A stretch of 64,000 bases of DNA, taken from Leucogyrophana mollusca (Eukaryota > Basidiomycota > Agaricomycetes > Boletales). The position numbers and the translations under genes are program-made. Positions 54,615 through 64,000 of this stretch are shown here, piece by piece; position 1 is the first letter of the stretch, and each line of letters begins with the position of its first letter. The notes below the pieces were generated by a model. That model was not told where the DNA came from and ran no database searches. It was given only the letters and a program-made list of their open reading frames with translations. The DNA lies in contig MU266343.1 in the NCBI GenBank assembly GCA_021014945.1, positions 1-64,000 on the forward strand, written 5' to 3'.

Positions 54615-56758
54615 AGATCCGAACGTAGGTTTCGACGCTTACACGAGTGAAGCCCGGTGCCTCTTGATGCCTGTATCTATTCCTGCCCGACGGCGCCGTG
54701 TGCGTTCGGAACCATCACTATTTGAGTTCACGGACAGGCTCGCCCCCCCAGCGTCGCGTGAACTTCTAGTCTCTAAGCTTAGTGTTCGATCAGAGATGAC
54801 GATTTACACGCAAAAGACACCGCGCAATCGATATTCATGTTCGCGAGAGTCGGTACGAAGACTGGTTCCTGCTTTCAGATGTCGAGCTCGCCGGTGACCG
54901 GACATGGCCCGACCATCGGCCCCATACCACGAATAGGACCTAAGCGCCAGTTCGAAAGACGACTCCAACCCAAGTTTTGGTATTGCGGCTGCCCATCCCA
55001 AACTCGCCATCTCACCATCTCGGAGACTGGCGAGCCCAACGGGCATGAAATGACACCGCGGGAAACCGCAAGGCAAAAACAGTTCCAACTCAGTGGCAGA
55101 ACCAGATCTATGAATATCGTCTTTGACCCGGGATTGTCAGCTTCGAGTTCCCCCAAGGCACGTCTGCACAATCACATGCATGTCTTTCCCCGCGCTGAAC
55201 CAACCCTCGAGATTAATGCACATTTGACTCGAATATTTGCGAAGACCTGGGACTCGAGGAGACGGTGAGCTGTTTGCATATTCGATAGATCCATTTATCA
55301 GGCGGCCAGGTCTCCGGCTATGTAGCCCAGTGTTGATGACAATACATCCCCTAGCGCGCTCTACCCCAACCTCAACCTCAAGCCCTTCGAACCGCTCTGC
55401 ATCCGTCTCATTCATATACATCGGACCTATTACCGAGAATATTTCGAGCCGCCAAGTCTATTCGATCAAGGTCCGAGCATCGAAATCCTCTGCTATAAAT
55501 ATTCCCAGTTCACTTCACCCAGGCTTCCTCGACCTTTTGAATACCACCGATTCATAAAACATGCCATGCATTTAGCCGCCTCTCCCCTGGAGCCTATCAC
55601 CACAAGAACACCCCCGCCTGGGACGGCACCCCACCAAATCCTGAATGAACATTGCACCGGCCCCCAAGCACTACATGCACACGCTTATTGCCTCCGAGGG
55701 AGCCTCGAAGACGAAGATGGCTGAGGCTTACTCAGTACTCCGCGGTGTATGCTGCAAGACGCGGAGCTTTCAAGGTTTGGATGTGTCGTTCGCGATAACA
55801 TTAACGCTACTTCTCTCCGCGATATCGACCTCGTCGCCTCTTGATCGTCACAACCAAAATCACGAACACGGAAATTCGATTGAATGTGCGCCCCTAAGTT
55901 CAAGTTCAAAGTTTGGGGCCGTATTAATAGATCTATCGCTATGGACCTCGACATGCCAAGTGACATCGAAGGACGAACGCGGCATATACTCTCATATACT
56001 GGCATATACACAAAAGCATTTTGCTTCTTTGTTCAAACAGAAACATGTATCCGGGCCAGCTGCCGCAGAATGGTACCGCGGGAATGCCAAAGGCTTTGAA
56101 CTCAGACTAGACACTCGCTAGAAGACCCAAGGGCGGGCCAAGGCCCGAGTGTCAACATTACGCCTCTTGATCCGGCCAGCCTTCTCCAAAAACGGCTGCG
56201 CTAGCCACCCTCGAGTCCTTTAGGGGACTAGCCTCATAACTCCTTGCTGCGGTCAAGGAAATAAACAATCAAATGCTGACACGTACTCACATGGTTGGGG
56301 CACAACGAAAGGCAACTCGGAAGCCAGCTCCAACGTCCATTCTCAGGCGCATCATTTCTATGATTCGTGCCCTCCCCCCCCCCCTTCATATTCAAGTATG
56401 CCCGCGGTGATGGCGAAGTGCTTCGAAGGGAGGCAGTGCGAGAAGTCTGCTCGGGAGCCTGGAGGTACCTCACTGTCGGATCGAAAATGCTGCGGATTGA
56501 GCAATGGTATATGATAGGTCGTAGGCAAGGTGGACCGTATTCAAAATAATACATGCTATAGAATATATAAATAAGATTGGAGGTGGTACAATACAGTGAG
56601 TGTGGTGCTGAGTATAATGTGTAGCAACCCGAGAGTCCAGCCCGTGGTAGAGAAATACAGCCCCATTGAGATACCCATTAACACCTATGACGATCTTTCA
56701 AAGTCCCATGAAACGCAGCGACTCGTCTAAGCTCACCGAGCACTGAATAGGCATGCTC

Positions 56759-57280
56759 CTAAGTGGGAGAATAAGGGCAAACTTTGAATGACCTCATCTT
56801 CTGGGCCTTTGGTGAGACGTAAGGTTCTGACCAGGCGCCAGCCGATGAACCTAGTGTGTTATATCATGTCAATGAAAGGTGAGAAGCAATTATCCATGTC
56901 TTCGACTTACCGAGGTGCGTACCCATACAGTTTGGCTTGGGGTACACATCGAGCCTGTGGAACTCATGGTTCGTTGCAAAATTGAACGCTTTGATGCCAC
57001 TGAGGTTCATAGTGTAACATTCGCAGAAAGGCCAGCCCCCATAGAACGTCTCGTGTTTGCCACCGCAATCTAGTTTGCACCAAGTTAATGAAAGCCCCGC
57101 GCCGAAGGTAGAAAGCATACTATTCTCCGTGTAAACCGAGAATGTGTAACCAAGATAATGCTTGATCTTTGGATAATTGCATTCTGTGTATCTCGGCTCC
57201 ATCGACGTTCTTTTATCGAGGACAAGAGCAGATACTTGAAGAAGAAAGCAAACGAAAAGGACGGCCTTGAGCAAATACAT
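56759..57280 (-). CDS. Small secreted cysteine-containing protein
   Basis: Two exons (57280-56911 and 56850-56759) joined by a 60-bp GT-AG intron encode 153 residues. The N-terminus MYLLKAVLFVCFLLQVSA is a clear signal peptide, followed by a possible KR processing site (LVLDKR). The mature part is rich in Tyr, His and Trp and holds about seven to eight Cys (YTECNYPK, LTWCKLDCGG, WPFCECY, PNCMG, KVCPYS), suggesting disulphide bonds. No known domain. Such lineage-specific small secreted proteins are common in plant- and wood-associated basidiomycetes and are often treated as effector candidates, but nothing here proves that role. Splicing is preferred because it removes a hydrophobic read-through tail and adds a further Cys. 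A TATA-like box lies about 65 bp upstream. Confidence 0.75.
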
Positions 57281-57344
57281 GATGGTCGCAAGTAATGGCT
57301 GAAATGGGGAGGCCGCAAAGTCTCGCTTCGGTCAGCCTTCGCAC

Positions 57345-57352
57345 CTTATATT
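57345..57352 (-). promoter_or_regulatory. TATA box of the small secreted protein gene
   Basis: On the minus strand ATATAAGG lies about 65-72 bp upstream of the start codon at 57280, a typical spacing for a strong fungal core promoter. Confidence 0.5.
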
Positions 57353-57896
57353 CCCCAGAGGACCCAACTCAGCGAAGACAGTCTACGGACATACCTCCAC
57401 GCATGAACGTCCAGTTAAGCGACCGAGTTGCCTGATCTTTCCCAAACGGGGCAAGTTCCTTAGGTCCAAATTGTCGAAAAGCTGGCGTTTGAAGTTTCTA
57501 ATTCTCATGCCAGCGTGAGGCATTAGCCCTCATTAGCCCCACAAGTCACCGGGAACGAGACTAACAACTGACTAATTATCAACACAGCAATATCCCCGAC
57601 GTCCGATGGTGTCTGACCCCGCCTGACAGACCGTGACAGGGAGAAATTAAAGCATAGCCCCCAGATCGGCGTGGACGTTCAGGCTGATACGAGGGTACCT
57701 TTTGCTTTAACAATGATATCCCGACCAAGCCGCCCGCTCAGTCAGAATGGAGGCGAGGTCGAGACGCAGTTCTCAAAACCCCTCACGACCGACTAAGGCC
57801 AACCAACGAGACTCGGAACCCCAAACCCCGAGCGCCCGGAGGTGGTCCGGATTCCACGTGGAAATGCGGCCTGCTGTAGCACAACAGCGTGGGCGG

Positions 57897-57921
57897 GACC
57901 TGACCTGACCTGACCTGACCT
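57897..57921 (+). repeat. Pentanucleotide microsatellite (GACCT)5
   Basis: Five perfect tandem copies of GACCT. Confidence 0.9.
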
Positions 57922-59075
57922 GTCGCGGATGAACATGCGCTACCCCACATAGTCCGCCCGGTGTAAATTGGCCATCTCATTCAAAAATGATGGGATACCT
58001 ACACCACTCTGTCCAGGTCCAGCCAGGTCCCCATGGGCCGACCGGAAGCCGAGTCCACACATCGATCCGGGCACGAGCCACAAGGAGCCACAACTGCATT
58101 TTCTTGGATCAGGGGACGTCAACCAAGGCTGACTATCACGGACATGTTTGTGGGTTCAAGTTGGCAGAACATAAAAAGGCACCCTGTCCCCATCCAAGTC
58201 GAGCCATCGCCCGGTTTCACAACTCGGTATGTCGCTGCCTCACGGCCAACTACTGTAACTTAGCCAGGACTCGCAGAATGCTGCAGAATACGATGACAAC
58301 TTCCTCTGTTCCTTGCTATAACTACTGTATCCACCGCGACCGACACTGAGGCCGACCGTAATTTCACGAAAAAATATAGTACGTGAGCTTTGAACCATGC
58401 TTGTGATTTTGCCATCTACTCGGGCTCTCTTTGCGGTGGGGAGCAGCTCATGTATCTTGGTGTGTCGTCGATGGAGGTGGGGTGCGAGTGTCTAACCCTT
58501 CCAGCCGAGATACAATGAGGAAGTGGAGGGATATGAATTCATTCGTATTCACCTCCTCACTCGCCTTTCGGCAACTATTCACGATGCTGAACTGTGACGA
58601 CCGGTACCTACACGTCGGTCCGTCTCTATAATCACGTCCAAAGACCTCCCCTGGATTATCTGATGTCTCTATCCAATCGGCTATCCCGTTGGTAACCGGA
58701 AAGATACCAGGGTCGCAGTCGGGTACAGGCTACGTTCCATCAGCGTTTGTTCAGCTGTTTGATTGACAAGTTTTGGAAGAGATATGCCAATGGCATTGGT
58801 TCGCATTGTCAGCACAGGGCTGCTATCGGCGACTCGGACCATCCCTATGGACTTCAACTTGCGCATTTGCATTCTCCCGAAGTACGTGCGTGTTATACTC
58901 TGCTACCCTCCCCTCTGGAGTGATGCATGCCACCGACGAAACCTCTGAATCACTCCCGCTCGAAATAATCAGCCTGAGACCCACCTGGTCTGGGCTTTGC
59001 TCGTGTACGGCCGGGGGGCCGACCCTTCAGAGCTTTTATGGAAGGAAGATGTCCACCGCTTTACTGTGGAATACA

Positions 59076-59168
59076 ACCATCAAATATCGCAGCCTAGCAT
59101 TCATGATCATCACCATTCTCAGCCTGCGTCCATAACTCTCGTAATATGTGTCGCGATCGCAAGTGGAT
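59076..59168 (+). repeat. Direct repeat copy A
   Basis: Begins ACCATCAAATATCGCAG and ends CGCGATCGCAAGTGGAT. About 75-80% identical by eye to copy B, 296 bp downstream. Confidence 0.65.
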
Positions 59169-59371
59169 CCTCGTCTCGTGATTCCTCTGACATGTTTTTG
59201 TGTTGCATGGGAATTTCTCATTTCATGATTTTCTCTCCATCACCATGTCGCATTTCTGAGAGTTGACATGAGCAGAGGGATCCCGTCCGAACATTCATAT
59301 TCAAACACTGTATGAAAATTGTACCTACGGGGTGGTCGGGGAATGGGTGTTCACCACACTCCATATGTACC

Positions 59372-59469
59372 ACCATCAAATATCGCAGTTTAGCATTCAC
59401 GATCATCGCCATATTATCACCTTGCAGCCATAATCCGTTGTAAAATATGTGGCGCGATCGCAGGTGGAT
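59372..59469 (+). repeat. Direct repeat copy B
   Basis: Begins ACCATCAAATATCGCAG and ends CGCGATCGCAGGTGGAT. The partner of copy A, with a few small insertions or deletions. The family of origin is unknown. Confidence 0.65.
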
Positions 59470-60050
59470 ATATTTTCTTGAACTTTGGTGATCACGTGAG
59501 TCGGCCGGAGGTGGCTCCGAATGCTCATCTCGGCACTCGGGGGTGCGGATAAAATTAGATAAAATTCGGGGCGCTGTCAGTTCTACTATACAGGAAGCGT
59601 AGGGAAGCGCCTGCCCCAGTTGTTTTCATTAGTCTCCAGTGGCTGACCTGATGAACATATGACAGTCATTATGTTCAATATGTTTCTCCAGCGTCTGGTC
59701 TCGAGACTACTCCGAATGCGTGCAATTCTCTGTGAACCCTGAACTTGTGCTTCCTCGAAAATCTCTTGATCTGCTCCATCTGCGTATACTGTAATAAGAA
59801 CAGTACTTTCACGGAATGACTGGTCCAGAATTGAGAAGCGAGACAAATCAAGACAAGCTCCGGGTAGACACCTTCTGTGGCGTTTGCTCGACCCTGCGCA
59901 TGATCGTCTGCAGATGGATAATGATTGGGCCGCCGATGGCTTTTGGTTCTTTAAATTTATGATCTGCACTCACATTCACTTTGCGCCGACTACCCTCCCC
60001 CCCACTTCCCCTCAGCCCTGTGGTGCGACTGGGGTGGTCCTCTTGTAGCG

Positions 60051-61807
60051 ATGGACGCGCCTGTCGGTACTGTGAGCATCGACATATCACCAGTATTCGA
60101 TGCACTATATTGGGGTCAGGATATTCGGTTCACCCCTGGTCGTGGCTTCATGCTCATGGCATGTCCCAGCATTCATACTAGCCACCCTGCTGTCTGGCAT
60201 CACGATTGTGCAGGGATGGGTCTATATCAACAACTGTGAGAGAGACCATTGGATCCTTCGCTTATTTGTAAGATCTTTCTACTGTAGCCCGCGGTTCAGC
60301 CCTGACAGTGAGCAATCGCACTGCCAGGTGATGATCTTGATGTGCGCACCTAGACTTGTGCAGTGTATCGCTGCTGACGACGGAGCTCCAGACTAGCCGA
60401 TCTTCTCACCACAAGTCTGGACTTGATGGTGTTACATTTCTCCCTGGTGCGTGACATTGACAGAAATTCCAATCACCCGCATTCTTGATCCGCACTGCCA
60501 GATCAAGAACTTCGGGAATCTGGAACCTCTGGGCCACATTATAACGTACGTGAAGCAAGGCCTTGCGGGCTCACTGTTGATCTTTCCTACAGAGCTGCCA
60601 GCGTAGAGTTCGCACTCACACTTGTGGTTGTCTTTCTGTTCGTCTGCTCGCTCTCGCCCTGTTCATTCGTTAATTGTTAATCAGCGTCCAATTATTCTTT
60701 GCGAGCCGGATTTATATGTGTCTGTTGCATCCTTTAAATCTACTACCACAACGCTGATCCAGCCTATATATCTGACAGTCAAGAAGGAACGCTGGTGGAT
60801 ACCTGGAATGATTGTGAGTTGCAGTTGCAGGTAGCGCTCAAGATACTGAATGTACTGGCCTACTAGGTATTTTTCGCTGCAGTGGGGCTCGGTCAGTTAT
60901 GACATATCCTGCTAGATTGCCATAAAACTGTGCACTGATACAATGTTCTGATAGGTGTCGGTGCCGGTGAGTTTATCTTTGCTCTTCGCGTTCCTTGGAA
61001 TGTAATCGAACCAATTTTAGTGGAAGTTGTCGAGATGTTTCGATTCCCGGTGATGTCCTATCTGACCACCGCAAAAAGCAAGGTACGGGTATTTTTTTTT
61101 TGCAGCGAGGCTTGCAGTAACACCGATACCGTTTTAGATTTTATTAGGCATTAGCGGGTTCTTTTCTGCTTTTGTTGACATCATCATCACCATTTCCTTA
61201 AGCTGGACGATATCCAGTGCAAAGGTTGGGGTCAAACAGTAAGAGTGTTAGGTGTAGATATCGTAAATCACCTGACACGACGCAGCACCGACACTCTCCT
61301 GCAGAAGCTTCTGGTGTATATCGTTAGCCGAGGCCTACTCGTCAGTATTACTCAAGTGCTGTTTTTAATCATCTACCTTTGGCGTCCTGGATCACCCAAC
61401 TGGTACGTTTTAGTCTTGCACAATCTCCGTTTCCCTGTGGACGACATGTTATAGGGCACCGTTTCACTTCGCGTCGAGCAAAATCTACGTTATCACAGTG
61501 GGCGAGTGATTTCTTTTCTCCGCACATCTCTCCTTTGTAACTGAATTTGCTCGCAGTGGCTATGTGCGAACACCCACACCTTCTCAGGAAATGTATTGCA
61601 TTAACCCATTTGCTGCGCAGGCTCAACGGACGCCATGTCCTTCGGGAGCAGCAGGGCGGAAACGTATTCTCATCTTCGACCATGTTCACCGACTCGGGAC
61701 CAAGAGATCGCGTACCTGCCCAGAGAATTGTGGTCCGGAAAACCATAGAGCTCGGTCGCTTCGAGGTGCCTTTTCCCCCTTTGCGCCTCACACATCGATG
61801 GACTTAA
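60051..61807 (+). CDS. DUF6534-like multi-pass membrane protein
   Basis: Start MDAPVGTVSIDISPVFDALY at 60051. A splice (donor after TGG G, acceptor before 60169) gives WAFILATLLSGITIVQGWVY then INNCERDHWILRLF, the first membrane segment and conserved loop. Later exons: KKERWWIPGMI, GAGEFIFALRVPWNVIEPIL, LLGISGFFSAFVDIIITISL and then VNHLTRRSTDTLLQKLLVYI, VSRGLLVSITQVLFLIIYLW. A further exon has APFHFASSKIYVITV, and the last RRLNGRHVLREQQGGNVF, ending at 61807. The order (helix, LLxKLxVYxxxxGLLT-like, SKxYV, LNxRxxLR) is that of the Agaricomycete DUF6534 family, function unknown. Between about 60290 and 60620 I could not find a clean reading of the second and third membrane segments, so this part may be mis-spliced or broken. 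Confidence 0.65.
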
Positions 61808-62360
61808 TTTCAATATTGAACTCATTGAACCAGGACGACATAGAGCTAGGTGTCGATGGCAAGCACACCGGGGTGGATTAATGTCTGGCAGCGGAGTAGA
61901 AACGTTTGGCCCGCCGTCGGGGCTACTGCAATGCGTGATGATCAGTGGATTGTTATTGGAGGGCAGCATCTAAGCTGGTGGACATATTTTACTTACTAAC
62001 AGTTAGGTTGTATATGTAACATTTAACTAAAAATCTCAGTGATTCATGTTGCACAACTCGGAAGTACATATTTTGGTACACTTATCCTCTCGACTTAGTC
62101 GAGAAACGTTGACTTGCGTCTGCTTTCCCAGTGCGTTGGTTGGGTAGTTGGGCGTCTAGGCGTTGGCCTTGTATCGGATGCCCACAGGGGCGCGGATGCA
62201 TAGGGATGGAGAATAGACCCGTGTAAGTACAGCCTGGCACGATCGCATTGGCTCGTGGGTGCGATGCACGTGACTGATCTTCGATCGCTAATCGTTCCAA
62301 CCTGACCCTGAGGCCTGATATGGAGCAACCCGCCAACAGTATTTTGTTGAGTGCACGACC
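61808..62360 (+). other. Spacer before DUS3
   Basis: 553 bp with no supported gene: 3' flank of the DUF6534-like gene and promoter of DUS3, both plus strand. Confidence 0.4.
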
Positions 62361-64000
62361 ATGTCCACAGACTCCACACTCCCCGCTGGGACTGCGCCAG
62401 TAAAACCAGAGTACTTCGTTTTTTCTTCTTGAGTATATTGAGGAAAGAGTTCAAATGTCCTTCTGCTTGCCATAGGTTCCTATTATCCTCGGCTCTTCGC
62501 CCTGTCGTCGACGACGACGCAGCAGAGGGATCCACATCACATGCCGGAGGCATCTCAAGGCCAATTCATGACCAGGCAGATACCCGTTCAAGTGGGCCCA
62601 GCCGCAAGAAGATGTCCAGAGAGCAGAAGAAAGCTCAGCGTGGGGCGAATAAAGGGAGGCGATTTGGTAAAGTTAGAGATGAGCTTGAGCTCTGCTGGAG
62701 AGTCGCCAAAGGCTCAGTTTGTGAACTTGGTTCGGAGTGCGTTTCGCGCCGGCCCTCTTTTTGAAAGCCTGACCCTGATGTCCCATATTCAGGTGCCGCT
62801 TTACGCACGATGTCGAAGCGTACATCGCTGCCAAACCGAGAGATATTCGCCTTCCATCTCTCTCCAATCTTACAAACTCCCCTCCGTTTGTCGAACTTGG
62901 ACAAGCGAGCGAGGGGACGGCGGACGGAGATCAGACCTGCCTCGATCCCAATACCACTTGCGTCTGCTTTGAAGAAGCTGGGGATTGTCGGCTCGGCCTT
63001 AAATGTCGATTCCTGGGAGCCCATGCTTCACGGGATGAAACTGGTGCAATCACGTTGGTCGTGGACGAGCAACGGAAAGCGAGGTTAGGGCTGACGTCAA
63101 CAGAAATGAACTATGTCAGCCAAGAGACTCTGAAGCTCCTACGGACTCGGAAGGTTGGCTGTTCGTCGCTGTTCCGGGTTTTTCAGTATCTCAGCCGATC
63201 TGCGGTAGTTCCCTCGGCCTATCACTGACGCATACATGAAAGAGCTGGAGGCGGCCAATAACGATCACAAAGACGACGACGCGGAGCCTGCGGCACCTGA
63301 TATTGCTCAGACAGAAGAAACATCGTTCGGTAGCCCAGATGACGATTCTGAAAAAACCATTATGACGCGGACGGGTGACTTGTCTACTCAAATTGATACA
63401 CCTGATGTTCCAGCGCGTTTTGTAGAGAAAAATAGGCTGCACTGGGCAGGCAAAACATGTGCGTTTCGAATTCTGAATTCACGCTATCTTTCTCACGGGC
63501 TGCACCCTCTCCTGAAGACCTCGCGCCTCTCACAACAGTCGGAAATCTGGTATAATACTCCATCAATAGCTCAAATATTCGACTTACAAATGCTGCAGCC
63601 TTTCCGCCGACTTTGCGTATCCCTTGGTGCCGATATTACATGTGGTGAAAGTGAGTGGCCTTGAATCTTGCCATTATGCTGTCTGATTTCACCCTCCAAA
63701 AGTGGGCCTCGCGACATCATTCCTATCAGCGTCACGCGAAGAATGGTCCCTCGTCCGCCGTCACCCATCGGAGACCATCTTCGGCGTCCAACTCGCCGGA
63801 AACAAACCCTCAACAATGGTTGCCACCGCCGAAATCCTCGGCAAAGAATTCGCAGGGAGCATCGACTTTGTTGATATTAACTGTGGATGTCCGATCGACT
63901 TGGTGTTCCGCACAGGGAGCGGTTCAGCCTGTGCGTCATTTCATCCAGTGAAAGCACTGCGATTGACGAGCCTGGGTGCAGTACTTGACGCGCCAGCAAA
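62361..64000 (+). CDS. DUS3: tRNA-dihydrouridine synthase 3, 5' part (cut by window end)
   Basis: Flavin enzyme that reduces uridine 47 in the variable loop of tRNAs. Start MSTDSTLPAGTAPVKPE at 62361. After an intron come LLSSALRPVVDDDAAEGS and KKMSREQKKAQRGANKGRRF. The first CCCH finger is LCWRVAKGSVCELGSE spliced to CRFTHDVEAYIAAKPRDI (C-X8-C-X5-C-X3-H). The second is VCFEEAGDCRLGLKCRFLGA then H. An acidic linker follows (NNDHKDDDAEPAAPDIAQTE). The catalytic TIM barrel begins FVEKNRLHWAGKTY and, after splices, LAPLTTVGNLPFRRLCVSLG. The last visible exons read GVQLAGNKPSTMVATAEILG and FVDINCGCPIDLVF, then GSGSA spliced to LLDAPAK at 63982. Two CCCH fingers before a DUS barrel identify DUS3. 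The 3' half lies outside the window. Confidence 0.92.

Larger units (their letters stand above)
52070..56758. other. Gene-poor, repeat-rich stretch
   Basis: From 52370 to 53310 the plus strand is strongly C/T-rich, giving Pro/Ser-rich open frames (52376-53002, 52417-52758) that look compositional. From 53.4 to 54.7 kb there are short direct repeats and palindromes (listed separately). From 54.2 to 56.1 kb a diverged segment containing (G)AA(C/T)G..(C)CGCGGGAA recurs near 54336, 55046 and 56070. No transposase, reverse transcriptase or RNA gene is recognisable. The right part of the regulator gene promoter lies at the start. Confidence 0.4.
57281..60050. other. Intergenic region with repeats
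   Basis: 2.8 kb without a recognisable gene. It contains a GACCT microsatellite, two copies of a roughly 95-bp repeat (59076-59168 and 59372-59469), and unsupported frames such as 59586-59969 minus. The left end is the promoter of the secreted protein gene; the right end is the promoter of the DUF6534-like gene. Confidence 0.4.

Noticed and set aside
1..64000. Secondary-metabolite or pathway gene cluster, CRISPR or prophage
   Set aside because: No polyketide synthase, non-ribosomal peptide synthetase, terpene cyclase or P450 set is present. The genes are mostly unrelated housekeeping genes, and the sequence is eukaryotic, with introns.

Overview
The window is nuclear DNA of a filamentous basidiomycete, most likely an Agaricomycete. 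Nearly every recognisable gene is cut by several short GT-AG introns (usually 45-65 bp). Genes sit on both strands with short spacers, there are no operons, and some protein families are typical of mushroom-forming fungi (DUF6534-type membrane protein, GH79 glycosidase, APSES and Zn2Cys6 regulators). Coding assignments were made by reading exon pieces and checking that predicted splices restore conserved motifs. Coordinates for spliced genes are start-to-stop spans, introns included.

Layout. 0-2 kb: a non-autonomous CACTA-type transposon (316-1609) with 35-bp terminal inverted repeats, a 3-bp target duplication and dense TCACTGA/TCAGTGA subterminal arrays. 2-4.2 kb: GH79 beta-glucuronidase-like secreted enzyme. 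4.9-8.3 kb: SPX-SLC13 phosphate transporter (PHO87/PHO90/PHO91 type). 10.0-12.0 kb: APSES transcription factor. 14.3-15.9 kb: ornithine decarboxylase. 15.9-19.2 kb: gene-poor. 19.2-20.5 kb: PP2A activator PTPA, divergent from Ku70 (20.8-23.6 kb). 24.0-24.9 kb: CGFS glutaredoxin. 26.8-27.4 kb: isochorismatase-fold hydrolase. 27.9-29.0 kb: RNase P/MRP subunit Pop4. 29.2-30.7 kb: mitochondrial ADP/ATP carrier. 33.6-34.7 kb: multi-pass membrane protein. 36.4-38.4 kb: Slm1-like BAR-PH protein, divergent from SND3/PHO88 (38.7-39.6 kb). 39.8-40.4 kb: ATP synthase subunit g. 41.4-43.6 kb: urate oxidase. 44.0-46.5 kb and 47.4-52.1 kb: two convergent zinc-finger transcription factors. 52.1-56.7 kb: repeat-rich, gene-poor stretch. 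56.8-57.3 kb: small secreted cysteine-containing protein. 60.0-61.8 kb: DUF6534-like membrane protein. 62.4 kb to the end: tRNA-dihydrouridine synthase DUS3, cut off by the window edge.

Most genes are housekeeping (DNA repair, RNA processing, mitochondrial bioenergetics, TORC2/PP2A signalling, ER targeting, phosphate, purine and polyamine metabolism) and do not form an obvious pathway cluster. The accessory material is the CACTA element, the repeat-rich 52-56.7 kb stretch, the secreted protein and the lineage-restricted membrane proteins. No tRNA, rRNA, CRISPR array or complete transposase was found. The least ordinary observations are the CACTA element, a 591-bp intron and absent peroxisomal signal in urate oxidase, a GC-AG intron in ATP20, and a regulator joining two C2H2 fingers to a cysteine cluster.
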